Of a DNA stretch of 28,854 bases, positions 12,134-17,901 are shown in pieces. Below the pieces are notes generated by a model, which was not told where the DNA came from, did not search any database, and was given only the letters and a program-made list of their open reading frames with translations. Origin of the DNA: a virus; IMG/VR virus record IMGVR_UViG_3300032240_001155, positions 1-28,854 of that record, one strand, 5' to 3'. Both the position numbers and the translations under genes were made by a program. Position 1 is the first letter of the stretch, and every line of letters starts with the position of its first letter.

Positions 12134-12674
12134 CCTTCTGTCTCTCCGCATAAGCGGTTGCGAACGCTTCAAGGTATTCTTGATTTGTTGGCAACTCTCT
12201 AAGTGGAAATGCGACAACTGTTCCGTGATGATTGCTGGTAAAGTATTCGCTCTGGAAGTTTACAGAATAAATACCTTCACACATTAGTTCATCTTCGGCA
12301 AAGTCGCTACTGTCTACAAGCAACACATCACCAACAGAATAAGCAACCACTCCAAGAATGTCTGCCCCTGTGTCTCTGGTTAGGTTCGGGTAGTGAAGAC
12401 TAAAATACTTCTCGTCTTCTGTTCCAACAAAGTTCATCTCTGGATACTTGCTGTAAAGATTTTCTAGTTCTTCATCAGTAGCAAACTTAGTTCTCTTCAT
12501 TCCATTTAGAATAGGGCTAAGTAGTTTACCGTCATAGTTTATTCTGGTAGTCATTCGCAACCAAGCCAAGACATCTACGCCCTGACCTTCTGGATAGCCG
12601 TCCCATTGTCCGTATTGAGCAATCTTCAAATCGCCCTGTTCGTCAAAGGCAGTAATAAGGTGTCTAGTTCCCAT
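12123..12674 (-). CDS. Conserved phage hypothetical protein, GTRHLI...AQYGQWDGYP family
   Basis: A 183-residue protein opening MGTRHLITAFDEQGDLKIAQ then YGQWDGYPEGQG, a highly recognisable motif of a widespread phage family of unknown function, followed by an alpha/beta body with acidic patches. GAGAGAT precedes the ATG. The motif is well conserved and probably catalytic or ligand-binding, but no reaction is known. Confidence 0.85.
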   Translation of the reverse strand: MGTRHLITAFDEQGDLKIAQYGQWDGYPEGQGVDVLAWLRMTTRINYDGKLLSPILNGMKRTKFATDEELENLYSKYPEMNFVGTEDEKYFSLHYPNLTRDTGADILGVVAYSVGDVLLVDSSDFAEDELMCEGIYSVNFQSEYFTSNHHGTVVAFPLRELPTNQEYLEAFATAYAERQKVGA

Positions 12675-12700
12675 TTATCTCTCTCTTTCTTAGTAGTTCT

Positions 12701-12724
12701 ATTATACAGCCAACCACCGACATT
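12701..12724 (-). promoter_or_regulatory. Minus-strand promoter module (for gene 12123..12674)
   Basis: TATAAT (12701-12706), seven bases, AATGTCGGTGG. It touches the TAA stop of the upstream gene (12724-12726). Confidence 0.85.
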
Positions 12725-13080
12725 TAGATAAAATCGCTGTCGTGTAAGCCTGTTTCTTGTCCGTAGATTGAATACCCCTTTGAAGCGTCAAGCCCCCAAG
12801 GTTGATTCATCATTTCAATAATCTCTTTCTCCGTGCCAGATTCCCAGAGATTACAAATCTCACAGGCAGAATCCTGCGGTAGTTGGTCGTGACCTTGATT
12901 ATCTACATACCAACGCATAAAGTCTGGTCTCTGGTAATCGTGTAGTTCGTCAATGAACTCTCCAAAGTGTCCATCTAGTTCTTCAACATTTATAATCACC
13001 ACATCACTAGCATCTCCCCAAGAGCCGTCTCCTGCGAAATACATAAAGTCTTCGTGAGTTGTGTTGTTGTATTCAATCAT
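12724..13080 (-). CDS. Acidic hypothetical phage protein
   Basis: A 118-residue acidic protein. YFAGDGSWGDASDVVIINVEE at residues 14-34 is a distinctive Gly-Asp segment; a CEIC pair lies near residue 74 and the end is GLHDSDFI. The ATG overlaps the stop of the small gene upstream (TAATG). No function is recognised. Confidence 0.75.
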   Translation of the reverse strand: MIEYNNTTHEDFMYFAGDGSWGDASDVVIINVEELDGHFGEFIDELHDYQRPDFMRWYVDNQGHDQLPQDSACEICNLWESGTEKEIIEMMNQPWGLDASKGYSIYGQETGLHDSDFI

Positions 13081-13181
13081 TAGTATCCTGCTTTCTCTAG
13101 AATGGCGAGCAAGGCTTCTGCCTGTTCGTCTGTTAGTTTTGCTATTGCTTCTTCGTTGATAACATTGTCAAAGTTTATCAT
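13080..13181 (-). CDS. 33-residue helical protein
   Basis: MINFDNVINEEAIAKLTDEQ followed by AEALLAILEKAGY: short, helical and acidic. LTDEQAEALLAIL resembles the start of 11931..12056. It is coupled to the next gene by TAATG. AGAGAAAA lies upstream. Function unknown. Confidence 0.7.
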   Translation of the reverse strand: MINFDNVINEEAIAKLTDEQAEALLAILEKAGY

Positions 13182-13208
13182 GGGGTTTTCTCTTTCTTTC
13201 GTAACTCT

Positions 13209-13232
13209 ATTATACACCCACCCACTGACATT
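13209..13232 (-). promoter_or_regulatory. Minus-strand promoter module (for 13181-to-12724 unit)
   Basis: TATAAT (13209-13214), seven bases, AATGTCAGTGG; leader of about 22 bases. Confidence 0.85.
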
Positions 13233-13259
13233 GTAGTTAGCCTGGATTTTTTGCGCAGC

Positions 13260-13286
13260 CTTCGCTCACCCTATTGGGTGAGGAAG
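13260..13286 (-). terminator. Terminator-type hairpin with GCGC tag
   Basis: CTTCcTCACCC/GGGTGAgcGAAG stem overlapping the stop of the microprotein gene, followed on the minus strand by GCTGCGCAAAAAA. There is no T-run, so it may terminate in the other direction or stabilise RNA. Confidence 0.5.
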
Positions 13287-13339
13287 ACGACTAACAAAAC
13301 GATTCCGATTATTAGACTTACGAATAAACAATTTTCCAT
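13271..13339 (-). CDS. 22-residue membrane microprotein
   Basis: MENC followed by one uninterrupted hydrophobic helix (Leu, Phe, Val, Ile, Gly) ending in Thr-Gln: 22 residues. AGAGGA is five bases before the ATG, and the start is nine bases past the GP88 gene stop. Similar in size, composition and C-terminal Gln to 7809..7874 and 19598..19657. Function unknown. Confidence 0.6.
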   Translation of the reverse strand: MENCLFVSLIIGIVLLVVFLTQ

Positions 13340-13348
13340 AGTATCCTC

Positions 13349-14068
13349 TCATTTTTTACTCGCAGAGAATAGAATGTCATTGCGAGCAAAAATACATTGA
13401 GAGCAAACAACACAGGCAGAGCCAGCGGTAGAAATCATTTTTACCTTCTTGTTATTTTCAGGGCAGGGCACAGCGGACTTATCCTGTTGCTCATTGAAAT
13501 CACTTTTACCAGTAGCAAAATCTTTAGCAAGATACGCTAACTTGATACCATACTGCTTCTTCAACTGCCACGCTAAAGTTTTGTTAGCACTATCGGCAGA
13601 GAAATAAAAACCTAGATTAGGCAAGTCAATAAGAATAGGCACAGCAAAATCACTTCTAGTGTAAGCCCAAAACTGAACATCAGGGTTCATCAGGATTACT
13701 TCACGCCACGCATAAGTGTAATCTTCACTAAAGAAATCGCCATCCCAGTGGATACGGAATAACTTTTCGGCATTACGCTTTTCGCATTCAGCAACAAAAT
13801 CAGTAATCATCTCGTCAAGTAGAGCAATCATACCAGCCTTATCAGTTGCTAGTAGTTGTTCATAGTTGCTAGTGATTACATCACGAATACCCTTGAACAC
13901 TTTTTCTAGTCTGCCAGCATAACAAATAGTCTCACACACACTTGTTGCTCCAGGGCAGGAGAATGCTTTACCGCTAGGCAAACCAAACGCATTAGCCATA
14001 CTTGCTTGGTTGCCAGCCTTATTTACAGCGTTAGCAACTTTTCTATCTTTTGAACGGATTAGGGGCAT
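13349..14068 (-). CDS. GP88-like phage protein
   Basis: A 239-residue protein matching the phage GP88 family. FGLPSGKAFSCPGATSVCET and ICYAGRLEKVFKGIRDV (residues 28-65) and FRIHWDGDFFSEDYTYAW (103-121) are family signatures; later come FWAYTR and a C-terminal CVVCSQC cluster. Cysteines near 38, 44, 49 and the C-terminus could bind iron-sulphur or zinc. The family is frequent in actinophages and its function is unknown. AAGAAGA precedes the ATG. It is co-transcribed with the microprotein at 13271. Confidence 0.9.
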   Translation of the reverse strand: MPLIRSKDRKVANAVNKAGNQASMANAFGLPSGKAFSCPGATSVCETICYAGRLEKVFKGIRDVITSNYEQLLATDKAGMIALLDEMITDFVAECEKRNAEKLFRIHWDGDFFSEDYTYAWREVILMNPDVQFWAYTRSDFAVPILIDLPNLGFYFSADSANKTLAWQLKKQYGIKLAYLAKDFATGKSDFNEQQDKSAVPCPENNKKVKMISTAGSACVVCSQCIFARNDILFSASKK

Positions 14069-14091
14069 TAGTCTTCTTTCTTTATAATCCT

Positions 14092-14115
14092 ATTATACAG
14101 GTAGCCACCGACATT
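14092..14115 (-). promoter_or_regulatory. Minus-strand promoter module (GP88 unit)
   Basis: TATAAT (14092-14097), seven bases, AATGTCGGTGG. Confidence 0.85.
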
Positions 14116-14139
14116 TATAGTGGCAGCAAAAATCTGCGC

Positions 14140-14164
14140 AAAAATCTGCTGGCATTTCTGCCAG
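14140..14164 (-). terminator. Rho-independent terminator
   Basis: CTGGCA-GAAA-TGCCAG stem, then CAGATTTTTGCGC on the minus strand, just past the stop at 14178. Confidence 0.8.
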
Positions 14165-14177
14165 ACAGACTATCTTG

Positions 14178-14654
14178 TTACTCTTCGTCTTCGTGATTGA
14201 AGTAAGCGTTAGAGCATTCAATACACATACCCAACTCTTCAGCGTGTATGTCTTTTTGGATAAGGTCTCCACACTTGTCGCAACCTTTTAGAATGTCAAA
14301 GGTAAAGATACCAGTGCCAACAGGTTCATCGTGGCTCCAGCGTCTAGCGGTTAGGTCGTTGCCTTCCAAATACCATTCAATACGGAAATCACCATTCAAG
14401 GCTAACGCTCCGTGTAGTTCAAGAATGTCGGTATCCTTGTATCCACTTCTGCCTTGCCAACCAACACTACTAGCGTTGATACGGATAGTGTCATCTTCAT
14501 CTACATTGTTTAGCAGTTGCCATTCGCCTAGTAGTGCGAACACATCTTCTTTCTGCCATTCATAGCAAGTGCCTTCGCAATAACCTTCGTAGTCACCTTC
14601 ATCGCATACGCAATCGGTAGTTACAGATACAGTTTGTTTAGTAATAGTGTTCAT
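14178..14654 (-). CDS. Hypothetical protein with terminal zinc knuckles
   Basis: A 158-residue protein. The N-terminus has CVCDEGDYEGYCEGTCYEW (four Cys), the middle is acidic and beta-like, and the C-terminus has CDKCG and CIEC (residues 127-147), a typical zinc ribbon. GTRINASSVGWQGRSGY-type sequence occurs centrally (INASSVGWQGRSGY). Function unknown; protein or nucleic-acid binding inferred. Confidence 0.75.
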   Translation of the reverse strand: MNTITKQTVSVTTDCVCDEGDYEGYCEGTCYEWQKEDVFALLGEWQLLNNVDEDDTIRINASSVGWQGRSGYKDTDILELHGALALNGDFRIEWYLEGNDLTARRWSHDEPVGTGIFTFDILKGCDKCGDLIQKDIHAEELGMCIECSNAYFNHEDEE

Positions 14655-14679
14655 TTTATCTTTCTTTAGGGTTAGTTAC

Positions 14680-14703
14680 ATTATAGGGGATACCACTGAC
14701 ATT
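14680..14703 (-). promoter_or_regulatory. Minus-strand promoter module (for gene 14178..14654)
   Basis: TATAAT (14680-14685), seven bases, AATGTCAGTGG. The upstream gene's TAA (14702-14704) reads directly into the box. Confidence 0.85.
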
Positions 14704-14872
14704 ATGAGTGTTCAGAGATAGCCTTACGCTTGTTTGCTTGGCGTGAGCCTTTACGCTCGGTAGGCGTAATGACTAGGTGCTTGTTTAGTAGTAGTGAGCG
14801 AAACAACTCGGCAGAGTGAGCGTTGCGAGTTGCCTGAGCAACTTTATTTAGTGGTGGCTTTCTTTTCTTCAT
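14702..14872 (-). CDS. Small basic protein, leaderless
   Basis: A 56-residue basic protein (MKKRKPPLNKVAQATRNAHS onward, ending with RKGSRQANKRKAISEHS): about a third Lys/Arg, a likely nucleic-acid binder. ATG is six bases after TATAAT, so the longer frame from 14947 is rejected. Its stop codon is fused to the next promoter box. Function unknown. Confidence 0.75.
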   Translation of the reverse strand: MKKRKPPLNKVAQATRNAHSAELFRSLLLNKHLVITPTERKGSRQANKRKAISEHS

Positions 14873-14878
14873 AGTCCT

Positions 14879-14902
14879 ATTATACACCCACCCACTGACA
14901 TT
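14879..14902 (-). promoter_or_regulatory. Minus-strand promoter module (for gene 14702..14872)
   Basis: TATAAT (14879-14884), seven bases, AATGTCAGTGG. The upstream half has TTTACGATAG and GATTTCCAGG boxes. Confidence 0.85.
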
Positions 14903-14967
14903 ATAAATCCTGGAAATCATTTGGCTATCGTAAATCGGGGCGCACAAAAATATGCGCAGCCCAATGG

Positions 14968-14983
14968 GACTGCCTTAGCAGTC
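14968..14983 (-). terminator. Hairpin around a stop codon
   Basis: GACTGC-TAA-GGCAGTC: the TAA stop of 14975..15088 forms the loop. A second element, CCCATTGGG then GCGCATATTTTTGTGCGC, follows. Confidence 0.6.
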
Positions 14984-15088
14984 TCCAAAGAGTTCAGACT
15001 CAACTGTTGACCAGTCGTCTTCATACTCGTTGAGGTCTTGGTCTCCCTCATAGTTATCTGGTTCATAGTCATCGCTGTATAGTAGCAT
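14975..15088 (-). CDS. Acidic 37-residue protein
   Basis: MLLYSDDYEPDNYEGDQDLN onward; more than a third Asp/Glu, with Tyr and one terminal Cys. AGAAAGG precedes the ATG by six bases. Another frame over the same DNA (to 15123) is basic and lacks a ribosome site. Highly acidic small phage proteins can mimic DNA, but nothing specific supports that here. Confidence 0.65.
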   Translation of the reverse strand: MLLYSDDYEPDNYEGDQDLNEYEDDWSTVESELFGDC

Positions 15089-15114
15089 AGTTGCCTTTCT
15101 TGATTGATAAGATT

Positions 15115-15138
15115 ATTATACAACCCACCACTGACATT
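15115..15138 (-). promoter_or_regulatory. Minus-strand promoter module (for gene 14975..15088)
   Basis: TATAAT (15115-15120), seven bases, AATGTCAGTGG. The upstream TTTTTGCGC tag is adjacent. Confidence 0.85.
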
Positions 15139-15148
15139 TTTGCGCAGC

Positions 15149-15177
15149 CGAAGCCACCCTTTTAAAAAGGTGGTTCG
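15149..15177 (-). terminator. Hairpin at the end of gene 15162..15317
   Basis: CGAACCACC/GGTGGCTTCG stem with an A/T loop covering the stop codon, followed by GCTGCGCAAAAA on the minus strand; no T-run. Confidence 0.55.
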
Positions 15178-15317
15178 ACTAGCCTAGCAATTTTTGCTTT
15201 TTGCTCTTCAATAAGTTTTAGACATCTATCCAACATCACTGCGAGATAAAGAGAATAAGCACCGCTAATAAGAATAAGACTAAGAGCCACATAAAAAAAT
15301 ACCTGTCCGCTAGTCAT
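15162..15317 (-). CDS. Small single-pass membrane protein with charged tail
   Basis: A 51-residue protein: transmembrane helix at about residues 6-28 (VFFYVALSLILISGAYSLYL), then a charged helix (LDRCLKLIEEQKAKIARL). The layout is like small holin or spanin-type proteins, but the location in the early-type block argues against a lysis role. The ATG overlaps the upstream stop (ATGACTAG). Confidence 0.7.
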   Translation of the reverse strand: MTSGQVFFYVALSLILISGAYSLYLAVMLDRCLKLIEEQKAKIARLVEPPF

Positions 15318-15510
15318 TCTCTACTTCTTCCCAGCAAGCGTTATCAAAACGCTCTGCCTGAAAACGCTCGTTATCATTCTCAAACATCTCAGCAAAGTCA
15401 GCAACTAAGTTGCCAAAAATGTTTTCACCTTCCGCACCAAGCGAGAGAATGCTCTCTCTGCTATCGGCAAGAATGCGAGCAGTTTCTACATAGTCTTTTC
15501 GGGTCATCAT
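15310..15510 (-). CDS. Conserved phage hypothetical protein (MTRKDY type)
   Basis: A 66-residue acidic protein: MMTRKDYVETARILADSRES then a C-terminal FAEMFENDNERFQAERFDNAC segment. This MTRKxF/Y...DN-RF...RF-x-x-AC pattern is recognised from many actinophage proteins without function. AAAGGA lies 11 bases upstream; the second Met is an alternative start. Coupled to the membrane gene downstream. Confidence 0.8.
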   Translation of the reverse strand: MMTRKDYVETARILADSRESILSLGAEGENIFGNLVADFAEMFENDNERFQAERFDNACWEEVEND

Positions 15511-15511
15511 C

Positions 15512-15712
15512 TTAGGCGTTGTCCTTTACATTTCTAGTTAGTAGAATAGTGATTAGTTCTTGGATTTCATCAGCGTTTAGTTCTAGACCCATTTCTAAGG
15601 TGTGGCTTGTGCCGTGTCCAGAGTGGTTGCGAATGTTGATTGTTAGATTGAATAGGTTTTCACTTCCAAAAGTGAAACCGCCAAAAGTGTATCTTGGTTG
15701 TTTGTTTTCCAT
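15512..15712 (-). CDS. Small hypothetical protein, beta-rich
   Basis: A 66-residue protein with GGFTFGSENLFNLTINIRNHSG then an ELNADEIQELITILLTRN helix. AAAAGGA lies upstream of the ATG. First gene of a three-gene unit (15712 to 15162). Function unknown. Confidence 0.75.
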   Translation of the reverse strand: MENKQPRYTFGGFTFGSENLFNLTINIRNHSGHGTSHTLEMGLELNADEIQELITILLTRNVKDNA

Positions 15713-15742
15713 TTCGTTTTTCCTTTTCTTGTTTAGATTTCT

Positions 15743-15766
15743 ATTATACAGGCGACCACTGACATT
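15743..15766 (-). promoter_or_regulatory. Minus-strand promoter module (for 15712-to-15162 unit)
   Basis: TATAAT (15743-15748), seven bases, AATGTCAGTGG, touching the stop of the upstream gene. Confidence 0.85.
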
Positions 15767-15921
15767 TAGTCTAGTTCGTCAGCCCATTCGTCTAGGTCTT
15801 CGCCTAGATAGATTAGTGTTTCTTTGGTGAGTTCCATAATCCCTTTGTATTCTTTACAAGGGTAGCAACTCATAGCGTCAGCAGAATAAACATTCATACA
15901 AAATACGCAGATAGTTTTCAT
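15766..15921 (-). CDS. Small zinc-knuckle protein
   Basis: A 51-residue protein: MKTICVFCMNVYSADAMSCY then PCKEYKG, two CxxC pairs in 22 residues (a zinc ribbon), followed by an acidic helix. AGAAAGGA precedes the ATG at 15921; the long frame to 16071 reads through the promoter and is rejected. Function unknown. Confidence 0.75.
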   Translation of the reverse strand: MKTICVFCMNVYSADAMSCYPCKEYKGIMELTKETLIYLGEDLDEWADELD

Positions 15922-15945
15922 TGGTTTTCCTTTCTTGTTAGTTCT

Positions 15946-15969
15946 ATTATACACCTGACCACCGACATT
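15946..15969 (-). promoter_or_regulatory. Minus-strand promoter module (for gene 15766..15921)
   Basis: TATAAT (15946-15951), seven bases, AATGTCGGTGG. Confidence 0.85.
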
Positions 15970-16009
15970 TAACCTTAGCGACACGCCAAAATTTCGGGGC
16001 GCAAAAATT

Positions 16010-16153
16010 CTAGCAAGCCTCTTCAGACTCAATAGAATAAGTGTCACCAGTTTTAGCAGTCTGGGCTTCAATCCAACTTAGAGCGTCAGGCTCGTTATCA
16101 AAAATCATTTCCATGTAGCCAGTGGTGTCGTTGATAGTCATAAAAATTTCCAT
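16010..16153 (-). CDS. Small hypothetical protein
   Basis: A 47-residue acidic protein: MEIFMTINDTTGYMEMIFDN then EPDALSWIEAQTAKTGDTYSIES. The strand-helix-strand order with a central DALSWIE helix resembles the DpnD/PcfM-type minifold in reduced form. AAGGAG is six bases before the ATG. Follows 16164..16370 by ten bases. Confidence 0.75.
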   Translation of the reverse strand: MEIFMTINDTTGYMEMIFDNEPDALSWIEAQTAKTGDTYSIESEEAC

Positions 16154-16163
16154 GTGGTTCTCC

Positions 16164-16370
16164 TTAGTCTTCAAAGTGGTCAGCAGGAACATTGAACTTG
16201 GCAATCACTACACGCTTGTAGGTCTCCCAATCAAATACTTCTAGCAGGGTTAGAATGTTGCCAATGCGTTCTAAGCGTGGGTCTGCGTTTTCATCAGTAG
16301 AGTTGCCGTTTATCTTGTCTGCTTCAACAGAAGCCATTAGTTCGTAGAGTTCAGTTTCTAGTTCGTTCAT
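16164..16370 (-). CDS. Small hypothetical helical protein
   Basis: A 68-residue acidic protein (MNELETELYELMASVEADKI onward), mainly helical, ending VVIAKFNVPADHFED. AAAGGA precedes the ATG at 16370; the ATG at 16403 overlaps the -10 and is rejected. First gene of a two-gene unit. Function unknown. Confidence 0.75.
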   Translation of the reverse strand: MNELETELYELMASVEADKINGNSTDENADPRLERIGNILTLLEVFDWETYKRVVIAKFNVPADHFED

Positions 16371-16394
16371 TGGTGTCCTTTGTTTGATAGTTCT

Positions 16395-16418
16395 ATTATA
16401 CACCCCACCACTGACATT
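16395..16418 (-). promoter_or_regulatory. Minus-strand promoter module (for 16370-to-16010 unit)
   Basis: TATAAT (16395-16400), seven bases, AATGTCAGTGG. Confidence 0.85.
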
Positions 16419-16484
16419 TATTCTGGAAAATCAGGGAAATGTTCTTAAACCATCTTAAATGACTTAGGCAAAAATCGGGGGCGC

Positions 16485-16524
16485 AAAAAAGTTATCCACA
16501 GGGGATAACCTGCTTGTGGATAAC
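16485..16524 (-). terminator. Terminator whose stem is two inverted DnaA boxes
   Basis: GTTATCCACA (16491-16500) and TGTGGATAAC (16515-16524) pair perfectly; TTTTTTGCGCC follows on the minus strand. Each arm contains an exact DnaA-box 9-mer (TTATCCACA). Confidence 0.8.
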
Positions 16525-16655
16525 TACTTAGTAGTCTTTATCTTAGCGTCAGGGTGCTCTGCTCTAAACTTCGCAATGTCATAGTAGTGAATGGCAGAAA
16601 CAACTAGGCTTCCGTTTAGAGTGTATTCAAATAGGATGTATGGATTCTTTGGCAT
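16524..16655 (-). CDS. Small VVSAIHY-family protein
   Basis: A 43-residue basic protein with YILFEYTLNGSLVVSAIHYYDIAK at residues 6-29. It is paralogous to 20352..20486, which has YTLVEYT...VVSAIHYLDFWKF at the same positions. AAAGGG lies six bases before the chosen ATG; an ATG five codons upstream (16670) is an alternative. The leader carries the repeated GAGCCTAGCAAATAA element inside a long stem. Function unknown. Confidence 0.75.
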   Translation of the reverse strand: MPKNPYILFEYTLNGSLVVSAIHYYDIAKFRAEHPDAKIKTTK

Positions 16656-16685
16656 TAGTAGCCCTTTCATAGTAGTTATCTCATT

Positions 16686-16750
16686 AGGAGAGAGATTTAT
16701 TTGCTAGGCTCACCCTTTCGGGATTATTTGCTAGGCTCTTTCTCTCTCCT
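16686..16750 (-). repeat. Structured leader with duplicated GAGCCTAGCAAATAA element
   Basis: Outer stem AGGAGAGAG/CTCTCTCCT; inside, two exact copies of GAGCCTAGCAAATAA (16697-16711 and 16724-16738, minus strand) flank a CCC-GAAA-GGG hairpin. Related pairs occur at 18336-18379 and 20538-20580, with a degenerate copy at 18771-18823. Likely a cis-acting RNA element. Confidence 0.75.
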
Positions 16751-16762
16751 GCTGATACTATA

Positions 16763-16786
16763 AGTATAAACCCTACCACCGACATT
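16763..16786 (-). promoter_or_regulatory. Minus-strand promoter module (for gene 16524..16655)
   Basis: TATACT (16763-16768), seven bases, AATGTCGGTGG; about 105-base structured leader follows. Confidence 0.8.
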
Positions 16787-16812
16787 TTAGTTAGATTAGA
16801 TAGTGTTTTTGG

Positions 16813-16841
16813 CATTGTTTACCTATTGTTAACCTATTGTT
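16813..16841 (-). repeat. Iteron-like direct repeats AACAATAGGT
   Basis: Two exact ACCTATTGTT copies (16821-16830, 16832-16841; AACAATAGGT on the minus strand) at 11-base spacing plus a partial third (16813-16820). Single copies at 19069-19078 and 20664-20673. Located upstream of promoter modules. Confidence 0.65.
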
Positions 16842-16863
16842 CATTTAGTAAATTCGGTGCGCC

Positions 16864-16896
16864 GAAAATTTTGGTGTATTCCATTTCTGGAATACA
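16864..16896 (-). terminator. Rho-independent terminator
   Basis: TGTATTCCA/TGGAATACA stem, followed by CCAAAATTTTCGGCGC on the minus strand, just past the stop at 16903. Confidence 0.75.
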
Positions 16897-16902
16897 ACCA
16901 GA

Positions 16903-17058
16903 CTAAAATCTACAAATGTGATTTTGGATTTCAGTTTTCATTTCAGCGGTAGTGCGAGTAGCCAACTCAGTGCCACACTCAGCACAATCCGCAATGTAGT
17001 AGCGGTCGTCCCAGTGTAGCGGAATGATAACGCCGTTATCTAGTTTTACAACACTCAT
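16903..17058 (-). CDS. Small zinc-finger-like protein
   Basis: A 51-residue protein with CAECGTE near residues 25-31 and H-I-C near 47-49: a CxxC...HxC zinc site. The N-terminus is VVKLDNGVIIPLHWDDRYYI, probably a small beta sheet. The ATG overlaps the upstream stop (TAATG). Function unknown. Confidence 0.75.
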   Translation of the reverse strand: MSVVKLDNGVIIPLHWDDRYYIADCAECGTELATRTTAEMKTEIQNHICRF

Positions 17059-17225
17059 TAGTTTCCTTTCTTGCTGTTTATGATTTTGATTAGGGTTGCT
17101 TTATCGGTGTGAGCAAGTAGCAAACCTAGAAAGCGAGCATAAGTCATTCCCAAGTCATCAGTAGGATTTTGCTCTTTGAGAATAGCAACTAGTTCATCTT
17201 GTAGTTGAGTGAATGTTTGTTCCAT
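17058..17225 (-). CDS. 55-residue helical protein
   Basis: MEQTFTQLQDELVAILKEQN onward: helical, with MTYARFLGLLLAHTDKATLIK. The start at 17225 is chosen because the 17445 gene has the same leader and length. Leader: ATCAAAAGAAATGGAAAATAAA, in which an in-frame ATG four codons upstream is an alternative start. Coupled to 16903..17058. Confidence 0.65.
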   Translation of the reverse strand: MEQTFTQLQDELVAILKEQNPTDDLGMTYARFLGLLLAHTDKATLIKIINSKKGN

Positions 17226-17253
17226 TTTATTTTCCATTTCTTTTGATAGTTCC

Positions 17254-17277
17254 ATTATAGCGGTAGCCACTGACATT
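17254..17277 (-). promoter_or_regulatory. Minus-strand promoter module (for 17225-to-16903 unit)
   Basis: TATAAT (17254-17259), seven bases, AATGTCAGTGG. Abuts the stop of the upstream gene. Confidence 0.85.
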
Positions 17278-17445
17278 TTACCATTGGCGTTTTGAACCGA
17301 GAGCCTTGACTGCTCTGGTTAGGCGAGTGGCTTCGTCAATCTCACGCTGGCTAACATTGTAGTCCATACGCTCAAAGTAGGCGAGCATTGTTTCCAACTC
17401 ACGCTCAAGGGCTGGAAGGTCTAGAAGGTCTTTTAGGTTATTCAT
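17278..17445 (-). CDS. 55-residue helical protein
   Basis: MNNLKDLLDLPALERELETM onward: a coiled-coil-like charged helix followed by a basic end (RAVKALGSKRQW). AGAAATGAA precedes the ATG. Its leader (ATCAAAAGAAATGAGAAATGAA) matches that of 17225 in layout. Function unknown. Confidence 0.7.
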   Translation of the reverse strand: MNNLKDLLDLPALERELETMLAYFERMDYNVSQREIDEATRLTRAVKALGSKRQW

Positions 17446-17473
17446 TTCATTTCTCATTTCTTTTGATACTGTC

Positions 17474-17497
17474 AGTATAGCAGGGGGGTAGGACATT
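17474..17497 (-). promoter_or_regulatory. Minus-strand promoter module, divergent box (for gene 17278..17445)
   Basis: TATACT (17474-17479), seven bases, AATGTCCTACC; the right half of the box is altered. Confidence 0.7.
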
Positions 17498-17562
17498 TAT
17501 TGTCTAAAACACGCCTATTTAGACATTTACTAGGTGAACATTAGGTGAACAAATCGGGGCGC

Positions 17563-17588
17563 AAAAATTTTGGGGGCGAACCCAAAAT
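17563..17588 (-). terminator. Rho-independent terminator
   Basis: ATTTTGGG-TTCGCC-CCCAAAAT stem then TTTTTGCGCCCCGA on the minus strand, ten bases past the stop at 17598. Confidence 0.8.
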
Positions 17589-17597
17589 CTTTTACTT

Positions 17598-17804
17598 TTA
17601 CTTTTTGCGTGAGTGAATTATAAATCCAACTGCCAGAGCAAGCGAACCAATTACAAATTCAGTTCCAATCAAGGACCACTGACCAGATAAAACATTGTAG
17701 TTTTCTTGGTCGTTGATGATGGCGGTATAGTTGTAAGCGTCAGCAATTACAAAACTAAAAATTCCTAGAATTAGAGTTGAGATTACAAGAGCAATTTTTA
17801 CCAT
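17598..17804 (-). CDS. Two-pass membrane protein
   Basis: A 68-residue protein with hydrophobic helices at about 4-22 (ALVISTLILGIFSFVIA) and 46-64 (GTEFVIGSLALAVGFII) and a basic end (HSRKK). Aromatic loop between. AAGGA precedes the ATG, which overlaps the upstream TAA (TAATG). Third gene of the unit from 18084. Role unknown; host-membrane targeting is an inference. Confidence 0.75.
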   Translation of the reverse strand: MVKIALVISTLILGIFSFVIADAYNYTAIINDQENYNVLSGQWSLIGTEFVIGSLALAVGFIIHSRKK

Positions 17805-17899
17805 TAGTTATTTTCCTTTTCATTAGATTTGATTTGAGAGATAAAATCTTCTCGCATTACTTTTTGGATTTCTGCCAAAGCAATTTTCCAATCTTCCAT
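17804..17899 (-). CDS. 31-residue helical protein
   Basis: MEDWKIALAEIQKVMREDFI then SQIKSNEKENN: an amphipathic helix with a polar tail. The start is two bases after the upstream stop and its TAA overlaps the next ATG. GAGAGAT precedes the ATG. Function unknown. Confidence 0.65.
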   Translation of the reverse strand: MEDWKIALAEIQKVMREDFISQIKSNEKENN

Positions 17900-17901
17900 T
17901 T

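Noticed and set aside
14917-15123. 68-codon minus-strand ORF over gene 14975..15088
   Set aside because: Reads through the promoter and terminator and lacks a ribosome site; the acidic 37-residue frame has one.
15766-16071. Long in-frame start for the zinc-knuckle gene
   Set aside because: The extra 50 residues encode the promoter and leader DNA; the ATG at 15921 has a ribosome site and the right promoter distance.
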